DNA of 64,000 bases from Aphidius gifuensis (lineage: Eukaryota > Arthropoda > Insecta > Hymenoptera > Braconidae). A model generated the notes under the pieces. It did not search any database. It was not told the origin of the DNA and saw only the letters and a program-made list of their open reading frames with translations. How positions within the stretch are numbered: position 1 is the stretch's first letter; each line of letters starts with the position of its first letter. Both the position numbers and the translations under genes were made by a program. The stretch lies in NCBI RefSeq assembly GCF_014905175.1, contig NC_057789.1, forward strand, positions 24,300,555 through 24,364,554, read 5' to 3'. Positions 11,673 to 21,215 of the stretch are shown in pieces.

Positions 11673-14450
11673 ATGGATACAAATATGTCAACAGCTTCAA
11701 CTATTAAAAGTCATAATAAATACTTTTGTAATCAAGAGTCACCTTATTATAATCAAGAAATTTGTGAGTTGCTGTGTAATAATGCTGAAAAACATGGAAT
11801 AGACATTAGTGATAAAGAATTAACTATTCTTCCAAGAGATTTATTCCATGGTCTCAAGGATCTTCAACTTGAGGATTTAAATATAAGTGGTAACAAGCTG
11901 TCGACACTACCAAAAGATATCTTCAAACCTCTGGATGATCTTCGTACGTTGATAATGAAGTCTAACAGACTAGAATATCTAGAGCCAAGTATTTTTTATG
12001 ATTTATTACAACTCAAAGAACTTGATCTCAGCGACAACAAACTGACAGCATTATCAAAAAATATATTTAATGGTCTACAAGATCTATGTCGTCTACATTT
12101 AAATTCAAACCAACTGAGTTACCTTGAGCAAGGTATTTTTGATGATTTATTGAGCCTGAATTATCTTGATATCAGTAGTAACAATTTTACAGCTTTATCG
12201 AAAAATATATTTAAGAATTTGAAAGAGCTTCGTCATCTTAATTTACATTCAAACGAATTGAACAATCTTGAGTCAGAGTGTTTCGATGGTTTATCACATC
12301 TTGAATGGCTCATTGTCAAAAATAACAGTCTGACAACATTATCCAAAGATGTATTTTGTGGTCTTGAAAATCTTAAGATACTAGATTTAGGATCAAACAA
12401 ACTGCAAAATCTTGAGGCAGGTTGTTTCGTTGGTTTATCACAACTTGAATGGCTTAGTGTCAAAAATAATAGTCTGACAACATTATCCAAAGGTGTATTT
12501 GATGGTCTTGAAAATCTTGAGAAAATGGATTTGGAATCAAACAAACTACAAAATCTCGAGTCAGGGTGTTTCGATGGTTTATCAAAACTCAAACAGCTTG
12601 GTATCGGATACAACAATCTGACAACATTATCCAAAGATGTATTTTGTGGTCTTGAAAATCTTAAGATACTAGATTTAGGATCAAACAAACTACAAAATCT
12701 TGAGTCAGGTTGTTTCAATGGTCTAACGAAACTCGAGCTGCTCAGTATTAAAAACAACAATCTGACTACATTACCCAAAGGTGTATTTGATGGTCTTGAA
12801 AATCTTGAGAAAATGGATTTGGAATCAAACAAACTACAAAATCTCGAGTCAGGGTGTTTCGATGATTTATCAAAACTTAAACAGCTTAGTATCGGAAACA
12901 ACAATTTGACAATATTATTTAAAGGTGTATTTATTTGTCTTAGAAATCTTAAGATACTAGATTTAGGATCAAACAAACTACAAAATCTCGAGTCGGATTG
13001 TTTCGATGGTCTAACAAAACTTGAGCTGCTTAGTATCAAAAACAACAATCTGACTACATTACCCAAAGGTGTATTTGATGGTCTTGAAAATCTTGAGAAA
13101 ATGGATTTGGAATCAAACAAACTACAAAATCTCGAGTCAGGGTGTTTCGATGGTTTATCAAAACTTAAACAGCTTGGTATCAGAAACAACAATCTGACAA
13201 TATTATTTAAAGGTGTATTTATTTGTCTTGGAAATCTTCAAATACTAGATTTGGGATCAAACAAACTACAAAATCTCGAGTCAGGTTGTTTCGATGGTTT
13301 ATCACATCTTGAATGGCTCAGTGTCAAAAATAACAGTCTGACAACGTTATCCAAAGGTGTATTCAATGGTCTTGAAAATCTTAAGATACTAGATTTGATA
13401 TCAAACAAACTAAGCAATCTCAAGTCAGGTTGTTTCGATGGTCTAACAAAACTTGACATGCTTAGTATCAATGACAACAATCTGACAACATTACCCAAAG
13501 GTGTATTTGATGGTCTTGAAAATCTTGAGAAAATAGGTTTGGAATCAAACAAACTACAAAATCTTGAGTCAGGTTGTTTCGATGGTTTATCACATCTTGA
13601 ATGGCTCAGTGTCAAAAATAACAGTCTGACAACATTATCCAAAGGTGTATTTAATGGTCTTGAAAATCTTAAGATACTAGATTTGATATCAAATAAACTA
13701 GACAATCTTGAGTCAGGTTGTTTGAATGGTTTATTAAAACTTAAGCTGCTTGGTATCAAAAACAACAATCTGACAACATTACCCAAAGGTGTATTTGATG
13801 GTCTTGAAAATCTTGAGAAAATAGATTCAGGATCAAACAAACTACAAAATCTCGAGTCAGGTTGTTTCGATGGTCTAAAAAAACTTGACATGCTTAGTGT
13901 CAATGACAACAATTTGACAACATTACCCAAAGGTGTATTTGATGGTCTGGAAAATCTTGAGAAAATAGGTTTGGAATCAAACCAACTACAAAATCTCGAG
14001 TCAGGTTGTTTTGATGGTTTATCACATCTTAAATGGCTCAGTGTCAAAAATAACAGTCTGACAACATTATCCAAAGATGTATTTTGTGGTCTTGAAAATC
14101 TTAAGATACTAGATTTAGGATCAAACAAACTGCAAAATCTTGAGGCAGGTTGTTTTGTTGGTTTATCACAACTTCAGGAATTTTACCTTAGCAGCAACAA
14201 ACTTAAAACTTTATCAAAAGATATCTTCAATGGCTTACAAAGTCTCCGTATTCTAAATTTAAATTCGAACGGACTACAAAACCTTGAGATTGGTATTTTT
14301 AATGGTTTATCACAACTTGAGGAACTTGATCTCAGTGAAAATGAATTGACCAATCTCCCAAAGGATATATTTAATGGTCTCTCAAATTCTTTATCATCTC
14401 GATTAAGATCTGAATTAGCTTCAATTTTATCAAATGATATATATTCATAA
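11673..14450 (+). CDS. long LRR protein, family A, gene 2 (925 aa)
   Basis: A single intact coding exon follows a TTTTAG acceptor (11669-11670). Layout matches A1: start MDTNMS, a cysteine cap (YFCN, EICELLC) in the first 45 residues, about 35 LRRs, then the C-terminal tail SELASILSNDIYS. The central 144-bp units are shuffled relative to A1, so the two genes agree block by block but not in order, as expected from unequal exchange or gene conversion. It has the same Cys every 48 residues in the SGCF half-repeat. No signal peptide is encoded in the main exon. A 17-residue hydrophobic reading (MDTDIIRMTL onwards, from 11558) could be joined in phase by a weak donor, TTTA|GTATAA. Its B partner has been deleted. 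Ligand and function are unknown. Confidence 0.8.
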   Translation: MDTNMSTASTIKSHNKYFCNQESPYYNQEICELLCNNAEKHGIDISDKELTILPRDLFHGLKDLQLEDLNISGNKLSTLPKDIFKPLDDLRTLIMKSNRLEYLEPSIFYDLLQLKELDLSDNKLTALSKNIFNGLQDLCRLHLNSNQLSYLEQGIFDDLLSLNYLDISSNNFTALSKNIFKNLKELRHLNLHSNELNNLESECFDGLSHLEWLIVKNNSLTTLSKDVFCGLENLKILDLGSNKLQNLEAGCFVGLSQLEWLSVKNNSLTTLSKGVFDGLENLEKMDLESNKLQNLESGCFDGLSKLKQLGIGYNNLTTLSKDVFCGLENLKILDLGSNKLQNLESGCFNGLTKLELLSIKNNNLTTLPKGVFDGLENLEKMDLESNKLQNLESGCFDDLSKLKQLSIGNNNLTILFKGVFICLRNLKILDLGSNKLQNLESDCFDGLTKLELLSIKNNNLTTLPKGVFDGLENLEKMDLESNKLQNLESGCFDGLSKLKQLGIRNNNLTILFKGVFICLGNLQILDLGSNKLQNLESGCFDGLSHLEWLSVKNNSLTTLSKGVFNGLENLKILDLISNKLSNLKSGCFDGLTKLDMLSINDNNLTTLPKGVFDGLENLEKIGLESNKLQNLESGCFDGLSHLEWLSVKNNSLTTLSKGVFNGLENLKILDLISNKLDNLESGCLNGLLKLKLLGIKNNNLTTLPKGVFDGLENLEKIDSGSNKLQNLESGCFDGLKKLDMLSVNDNNLTTLPKGVFDGLENLEKIGLESNQLQNLESGCFDGLSHLKWLSVKNNSLTTLSKDVFCGLENLKILDLGSNKLQNLEAGCFVGLSQLQEFYLSSNKLKTLSKDIFNGLQSLRILNLNSNGLQNLEIGIFNGLSQLEELDLSENELTNLPKDIFNGLSNSLSSRLRSELASILSNDIYS
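12260..14170 (+). repeat. 144-bp tandem super-repeat inside LRR-A2
   Basis: About 13 units of 144 bp, each encoding two 24-residue LRRs. Some non-adjacent units match almost exactly (for example around 12490-12600 and 13030-13160). This suggests multi-unit duplication inside the gene. Long minus-strand open frames across this interval are shadows of the repeat. Confidence 0.75.
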
Positions 14451-15339
14451 TGTAACAGCAATTTATAAACATTAAATCAATATTTGTCATTGAATATATT
14501 TATTGGTGTTTTATTGTTATCTTAATTCAAATTAATTTATATAAAAGTTCTCACATGTTGCTTTTTCGAATTTTTATGCTGAATTCATTGACGCCAACAT
14601 AATATATTTTGTTGTATCCTATGGTAGTCTCTGGTGAGAATTTTAATATACAGCCTGAGATTTCCACCAGTCACATGATTTTGGTGCTCTTTCTAATACA
14701 TTTCTAGTAAGTATGAAAATATTGTAGCAATGATTGTTTAATCAATTAACCGATGATTGATACTTCATTACCACTTCAGCAGCATTGGAAACAGTATTTC
14801 TCTCGAAATTTCATAGATATAGTCTGAGCAAGATTAAGACTTTATTAATGAAATGACGCGAAATATTCTTTTTTCAATGCTGCTGGAATTGAAAATATAT
14901 GTATTTCACTGCGCGGTAATAATTATTAATTGTTCTTTGAAATAAAATATCATTGTCATAAAAACAAAATATACAACCAATAATTGAATTTTTAGAATTA
15001 AAAAATATTATATTTAATGAATAATCGAAATCACAAAAAAAAAAAATTCCAGACTGAAAAAATAAATTTATCAAAAAATTGATCTAAACATCTTTTGTTA
15101 ATTATTCATAATTCAATCATTAAAATTTGAAAATTTTTGTATTTTAAATAAAATTAAGGGCACGGGTCACTATTTTTTTAATTTTTATGACATGAAGTAG
15201 GTAAAAACAATGTGGTTTTTTATAGCATAAATTTTATTTGAATAATTTTTAAATGACAAACAGGAACATAATTTTATTTAAAGTACAAAAATATTTAGAG
15301 GAAGTAAATGATTTAGTAATATTCTGGAAATAAAGGGCA
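14451..15339. other. 3' flank of LRR-A2
   Basis: No gene is seen. Bases 14451-15060 are the family A 3' flank shared with 7729-8460. Bases 15120-15339 pass into the family B 3' UTR (AAAGTACAAAAATATT near 15279), so the A2 and B3 genes are tail to tail. Confidence 0.55.
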
Positions 15340-16838
15340 CGGTTTGTTTTTGATAATATCATATGAAGGATATTCATCGTAGGTTTGCTGTTTCATATTT
15401 TTTAAAATTAATTTTTTATCATCGTCTAACAGCTGTTAGACTAAATTTATTATCTTCAACATTGAGCAAATAAAGCTCCGTTAAATTAGTGAAAACTTCA
15501 GGCTTTAATTTATTGAGATTGTTTGATTGTAAACCTAAAAATTTCAGTTCTTGATTTTCATTGAAAATGTCAATTGAAAGATCTGTCAAATTATTATTTT
15601 GAATATCTAAAATTTTAAGACTGATCAAGCCATTAAAAATATTAGACTGAAGACTTGCCAGTCTGTTGGATTTCAAACTCAAAAACAATAAAGATTTTAA
15701 TTGATTAAATAATTCTTGTGGAAGATGTGTTAAATTATTGTTCCTGATTACCAAACGATCCAGTTTGGACAAGCTTTTAAAAGTGTTAAGCTCCAGACTT
15801 GTCAGTTTATTTGATTCTAAATGCAACTTAGTTAGAGATTCCAATTTATCGAATATTCCTCGTGGAAGTGATGATAAACTATTATAGCTGATATCTAAAT
15901 AGGTGAGATTGGTCAATCCATCAAATATTTCTTGAGGAAAAGATGATAAATTATTAGTACCGATATTTAAATATTTCAGCTTGGACAATGCGTTTTTTCA
16001 TTTTCTATTTCGAGAACGATGACTTATGTAGTCCGTCATGTATTTTAGTGATAAGACAAATTTTGTTTTGCGCTTCATTGGAAAAAATAAAATTGTTCAC
16101 ACTAAAAAAAAATTATGTAAATAATTTTCTTGAATTATTTTAAATTTGAAATTTACTGAGCTGTTGTATGAATAATAAAATAGTGATTAGAAAATTTACA
16201 TGTATATTAAAGTTTGTACAAAAATATATTGGATGGAATTAAGTTTATTTTTTCATCGAACATTAAACATTGTATTGGTCGACAGTTATTTTTCACGAAA
16301 AATCATTTACATGAATGATATTATTCAAGACTGCTTTTATTTTAATTGAATTTTTTTATTTTAATTAAAATTTTGATTGAAGAATTGATTTAAATTAAAA
16401 AAAAAATTACATTGTAAATCATGATTTACAATGTAATTTTTTTTTCATGTGCACATTGTAAAAACTAATCGCACGTTATTAGTGACACGTTGTCATAAAA
16501 AATACAATTTATATAATATATTAACATCGTCATGAATTTTATTTTTTTAAATAAAATTTATAAGATTTATTTTAAACAAAGTAAAAAAATTCTTATTATT
16601 ATTTGGAGCAAAAAGAAAAAGTTATTTAATTAATGATTTTTATCAAATTATTATTGTGCACGTGAAAAATATGTCATTTTTTATATTGTCTAATTTATAA
16701 TTTTTGAATCATATTATTATAGCCGTATTGATATATTAATTAATATTCAGTTTGATAATTTTAACTCACCCCAATGAGACAAGCAATGAGGATTGCACTT
16801 ATTATGCCAATAATGGCAATACAAGTAGACTTCTTCAT
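15340..16838 (-). pseudogene. LRR-B gene 3, internally deleted and frameshifted
   Basis: Exon 1 is intact at 16838-16770 (MKKSTCIAI, donor GTGAGT), identical in layout to B1. Intron 1 sequence then runs straight into the LRR exon at about 15990, so exon 2 and the first part of exon 3 are gone. About 7 LRRs remain (15988-15420). Near 15424-15441 an insertion creating the perfect palindrome GTCTAACAGCTGTTAGAC shifts the frame and causes an early stop. The ancestral C-terminal reading continues to about 15340. The remaining repeats are very close to B1 repeats 8-12, so loss is recent. Confidence 0.75.
16397..16445. repeat. near-perfect palindrome of about 48 bp
   Basis: An A-run, TTACATTGTAAATCATGATTTACAATGTAA and a T-run form a perfect inverted repeat centred on ATCATGAT. 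The homologous place near 8740-8765 has only one arm, so the palindrome arose after the unit duplicated. It lies in the intron remnant of the B3 pseudogene. Confidence 0.8.
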
Positions 16839-18060
16839 TCTTTGAGTGATTAATCAGTAATGGTCATTAGTTAACACTGGCACGTCATATAAAAAATATC
16901 CGATGAGAAAAGATAATTTTATTGGATTTCAACAGGTGACGAAACTATTTTCAAAACTACGCATGCGTTATACAAGTGTCCAGCTAATGCTAGAAATATT
17001 AGTGTTTCGATAGCCTTCTTGAATGCCGTACCACTTACTCACGAATTATTCGTTGAAGTATACGCGTTAGCTCTGTTCTCACCAAAAATTATTAATCAAT
17101 AAGGCACACGAAATTAAAAAAAAAAGTTTCATCACCTGTTGCAATCCAAGAAAATTATTTTTATATATTATAAATTCAAAAAGTGCCTGTTATTACGAGG
17201 TCTTGGCTGGACTCACTTATCACTTTTACGATAAGGAAATCTTGAGGTAAGTGAAAAATCATCCAATAATTTCAATTTCAAATTACATCAATAGTATATT
17301 CGTAAATTAAAATTATTCATATTGTATTTTACATTCTCGTGGATCTATTAAAAATATATTTTTCATGCTCACAATATTTTAGTATAAAAAAAAAATTATC
17401 ATCATGTTTTTTTTTTCCTTTATCAAGAAAATAACCTTTTTTTTTGTCATTCATAGCAAACACGGTTGTTTTGTCATAAGATTAGTCACGATAAATCTTA
17501 TCAAAAATAAAAAAAAAACCAAAATAAAGTTGAATATATTTTTTTTAAAATAATAATATTATTATTTTATCTTTGAAGACTCATTTAAAAAAAAAAAAAA
17601 CATTAACATACATAAATTTTAATACATCAATTATTTAAATATACTTCATTATTAATCCCATAATATTTGTTAATAATTATACTGTCATAAACTAATTTTA
17701 GACAATGTAATATATGTATTTGTTATCAGCTTACAAAAATAATAATGATGATTCATTTTTGATTTATTTTTCAAGTTTTCAAATATTGTCATATTGTCTA
17801 ATCATTTCAATCAACAAGTACCCAACAGACGTTGAGAAGTGTACTTACTATCAGAGCTGAACAATACATCTATATTGATATATCAAAAAAATTTCAAGTG
17901 AGTAAATTTATTTATTATTTATTTAAAATAACGTTGAAATCACGAATGGACACTGACATCATACGTATGACTTTAACAATCAGCATCTTCTTATTCAGTA
18001 TAATTTTCTGGTATTAAAACTCAAATATAAAATTTTCAAATATTTATTTATGTTTTAGTT
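16839..18060. promoter_or_regulatory. head-to-head 5' region of LRR-B3 and LRR-A3
   Basis: Same layout as 3755-4953. The B side holds the start-proximal flank. The A side holds the conserved block (17710-17897), the non-coding exon ending at 17897 (CAA|GTGAGT) and an acceptor ending at 18058. A hydrophobic mini-ORF starts at 17946 (MDTDIIRMTLTISIFLF) and could join the LRR exon in phase through TTCA|GTATAA. Confidence 0.55.
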
Positions 18061-19944
18061 ATGGATACAAATATTTCAACTTCAACTATTAAAAGTCATA
18101 ATAAATACTTTTGTAACCGAGAGTCACCTTATTATAATCAAGAAATTTGTGAGTTGCTGTGTAATAATGCTGAAAAAGATGAAATAGACATTAGTGATAA
18201 AGCATTAACTATTCTTCCAAGAGATTTATTTCATGGCCTCGAGGATCTTCAACTTGAGAAATTAAATATAAGTGGTAACAAGCTGTCGACACTACCAAAA
18301 GATATCTTTAAACCTCTGGATGATCTTCGTACGTTGATAATAGAGTCCAACGGACTGGAATATCTAGAGCCAAGTATTTTTTATGATTTATTACAACTCA
18401 AAGAACTTGATCTCAGCAAAAACAAACTGACAGCATTATCGAAAGATATATTTAATGGTCTACAAGATCTATGTGTCCTCCGTTTGAATTCAAACGAACT
18501 GAAGTACCTTGAGCCAGGTATTTTTGATGATTTATTGAGTCTAAATGATCTTGATATCAGTGGTAACAATATTACAACTTTACCGAAAGATATATTCAAG
18601 AATTTAAAAGAGCTTCGTTATCTTAATTTATGTTCAAACAAACTGAACAATCTTAATATCAGCAAGAACAGACTAGCAACATTATCCAAAGGTGTATTCA
18701 ATGATCTTAAAAATCTTCAGAGACTCTATTTGGATTCAAATAAACTAGACAATCTTGAGTCAGGTTGTTTCGATGGTTTATTACATCTTGAATGGCTCAG
18801 TGTCAAAAATAACGGTCTGACAACATTATCCAAAGATGTATTTTGTGGTCTTGAAAATCTTGAAATACTAGATTTAGGATCAAACAAACTGCAAAATCTT
18901 GAGGCAGGTTGTTTCGTTCGTTTATCACAACTTGAATGGCTCAGTGCCGAAAATAACAATCTGACAACATTATCCAAAGGTGTATTTGATGGTCTTGAAA
19001 ATCTTGAGACACTAAATTTAAATTCAAACAAACTACAAATTCTTGAGTCAGGTTGTTTCGATGGTTTATCACATCTCAAATGGGTCAGTGTCGAACACAA
19101 CAGTCTGACAATATTATCCAAAGATGTGTTTTGTGTTCTTGAAAATCTCAAGAGGGTAGATTTAGATTCAAACAAACTACAAAATCTCGAGTTAGGTTTT
19201 TTCAATGGTCTAACAAAACTTATACTGATTAGTATCAAAAACAATAATCTGACAACATTACCCAAATGTGTATTTATTGGTCTTGAAAATCTTAGGAGAC
19301 TACATTTGGAATCAAACAAATTACAAAATCTCGAGTCAGGTTGTTTTGATGGTTTATCAAATCTTGAGAGGCTCAGTTTTAAAAACAACAGTCTGACAAC
19401 ATTATCCAAAGGTGTATTCAATGGTCTTGAAAATCTTAGGAGACTACATTTGATATCAAATAAACTAGACAATCTTGAGTTAGGTTGTTTGAATGGTTTA
19501 TCAAAACTTAAGCTGCTTAGTATCAAAAACAACAATCTGACAACATTACCCAAAGGTGTATTTGATGGTCTGGAAAATCTTGAGAAAATAGGTTTGGAAT
19601 CAAACCAACTACAAAATCTCGAGTCAGGTTGTTTTGATGGTTTATCACATCTTAAATGGCTTAGTATCAAAAATAACAGTCTGACAACATTATCCAACGG
19701 TGTATTCAGTAGTCTCGGAAATCTGCAAATACTTCATTTGGAATCAAACAAACTGCAAAATCTTGAGGCAGGTTGTTTCGTTGGTTTATCACAACTTCAG
19801 AAACTTTATCTTAGCAATAACAAACTGAAAACTTTATCAAAAGATATTTTTAATGGTTTACAAAGTCTTCGTATTCTCAATTTAACTTCTAATGGACTAC
19901 CAAACCGTAAGTTTCGTATTTTCAATTGTTTTATCACAACTTGA
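18061..19944 (+). CDS. LRR protein, family A, gene 3, shortened (627 aa)
   Basis: The start and N-terminal cap match A2 (MDTNIST, YFCNRES, EICELLC). About 23 LRRs follow, fewer than in A1 and A2, with the same SGCF half-repeat. Near 19915-19944 a one-base insertion in the penultimate LRR shifts the frame. The protein then ends in NCFITT, not in the family tail. Past the stop, LRR sequence continues with a 9-base deletion and a TAA replacing an AGA-type codon (about 20020), down to the old terminus near 20065. The N-terminal 600 residues are open, so it may still be expressed as a shorter protein, or it may be an early pseudogene. Its B partner (B3) is clearly dead. Confidence 0.65.
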   Translation: MDTNISTSTIKSHNKYFCNRESPYYNQEICELLCNNAEKDEIDISDKALTILPRDLFHGLEDLQLEKLNISGNKLSTLPKDIFKPLDDLRTLIIESNGLEYLEPSIFYDLLQLKELDLSKNKLTALSKDIFNGLQDLCVLRLNSNELKYLEPGIFDDLLSLNDLDISGNNITTLPKDIFKNLKELRYLNLCSNKLNNLNISKNRLATLSKGVFNDLKNLQRLYLDSNKLDNLESGCFDGLLHLEWLSVKNNGLTTLSKDVFCGLENLEILDLGSNKLQNLEAGCFVRLSQLEWLSAENNNLTTLSKGVFDGLENLETLNLNSNKLQILESGCFDGLSHLKWVSVEHNSLTILSKDVFCVLENLKRVDLDSNKLQNLELGFFNGLTKLILISIKNNNLTTLPKCVFIGLENLRRLHLESNKLQNLESGCFDGLSNLERLSFKNNSLTTLSKGVFNGLENLRRLHLISNKLDNLELGCLNGLSKLKLLSIKNNNLTTLPKGVFDGLENLEKIGLESNQLQNLESGCFDGLSHLKWLSIKNNSLTTLSNGVFSSLGNLQILHLESNKLQNLEAGCFVGLSQLQKLYLSNNKLKTLSKDIFNGLQSLRILNLTSNGLPNRKFRIFNCFITT

Positions 19945-20769
19945 TATCAGTGAGAATGAATTGACCAATTTATCAAAGGATATATTTAATGGCCTCTCAG
20001 AATTTTTATCATCTCGATTATAATCTGAATTAGCTTCAATTTTATCAAATGATATATATTCATAATATACCTGCAATTTATAAACATTAAATTAATATTT
20101 GTCTTTGAATATCTCTATTGGTGTTTCATTGTTATCTCGACTCAAATTAATTTATATACAAGTTCTTGCATGTTGCTTTTTCGAATTTAAATGCTGAATT
20201 CATTGACGCCAACACAATATATTTTGATGTATTTTATGGTAGTCTCTGGTGAGAATTTTAATATACAGCCCTAGATTTCCATTAGTCACATGATTTTGGT
20301 GCTCTTTCTAATACATTTCTAGTAAGTATGAAAATATTGTAGCAATGATTGTTTAATCAATTAACCGATGATTGATACTTTATTACCACTTCAGCAGCAT
20401 TGGAAACAGTATATCTCTCGAAATTTCATAGATATAGTCTGGGCAAGATTAAGACTTCATTCATGAAATGACGCGAAATATTCTTTTTTCAATTCTGCTG
20501 GAAAAAAAAAGATAATAATATTAATTAACTAATTATTTTTATTTTTAAAATATATTGTCCATATAAATTTTTTACATATATGTAAAAAAATATGTAAGAA
20601 AATTAACCTGGAAGGATAAATTGGAAATAAATAAAAATTTTAATAAATTAGACAATAATTATAGAGTTATTTTTAAAGCATAAATTTTATTTGAATAATT
20701 TTTAAATGACAAAGATGAACATAATTTTTAATCAAGGTACAAAAATATTTGAAGAAAGTAATTGAATTG
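19945..20769. other. decayed 3' end of LRR-A3 and flank
   Basis: Bases 19945-20065 are the out-of-frame remainder of the A3 coding exon, still ending in the family terminus. Bases 20070-20500 are the A 3' flank. Bases 20510-20760 are B 3' flank sequence that reappears inverted at about 53215-53460. No other gene is seen. Confidence 0.6.
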
Positions 20770-21076
20770 TTAATAATTATAATAATTACCAAACAAAAGG
20801 GACGGTTCATTTTTAATCATATCATATGAAATAGATTCATCGTAATTTGTCAGTTTCATATTTTTTAATATTAATTTTTCATCATCGTCTTTTAGACTAA
20901 ATTTATTATCTTCAATATTGAGCAGCCAAAGAACCAACATATCAAAGAAAACTTCAGGCTTTAATTTAGTGCAATTGGTTGATTGTAAACATAAAGAATA
21001 CAGAAATAGATTTACATTAAAAATATCAATTGGAAGATCTGTCAAATTATTATTATGAATATCTAAAATCCAAGGT
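20770..21076 (-). pseudogene. LRR-B 3' exon fragment
   Basis: Only the last three or so LRRs and C-terminus of a B gene remain (reading LTDLPIDIF, then LNIEDNKFSL, ending in FGNYYNY). Upstream of about 21076 the homology stops abruptly and no start, exon 1 or exon 2 is present. It lies 140 bases downstream of the stop of LRR-B4 in the same orientation. The same C-terminus, also damaged, occurs on the plus strand at 53150-53212. Confidence 0.65.
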
Positions 21077-21215
21077 AGATCAACTTATGATGATTTTTTT
21101 TTATAGAAAATTACATTTTAATCATTACAATAAACATGACTTTTCTTCATTACATATTTTTTTTTCTCTGAATTATTAGAAATTCAAAAATATATGCGTC
21201 TCATTCACCTCATTT

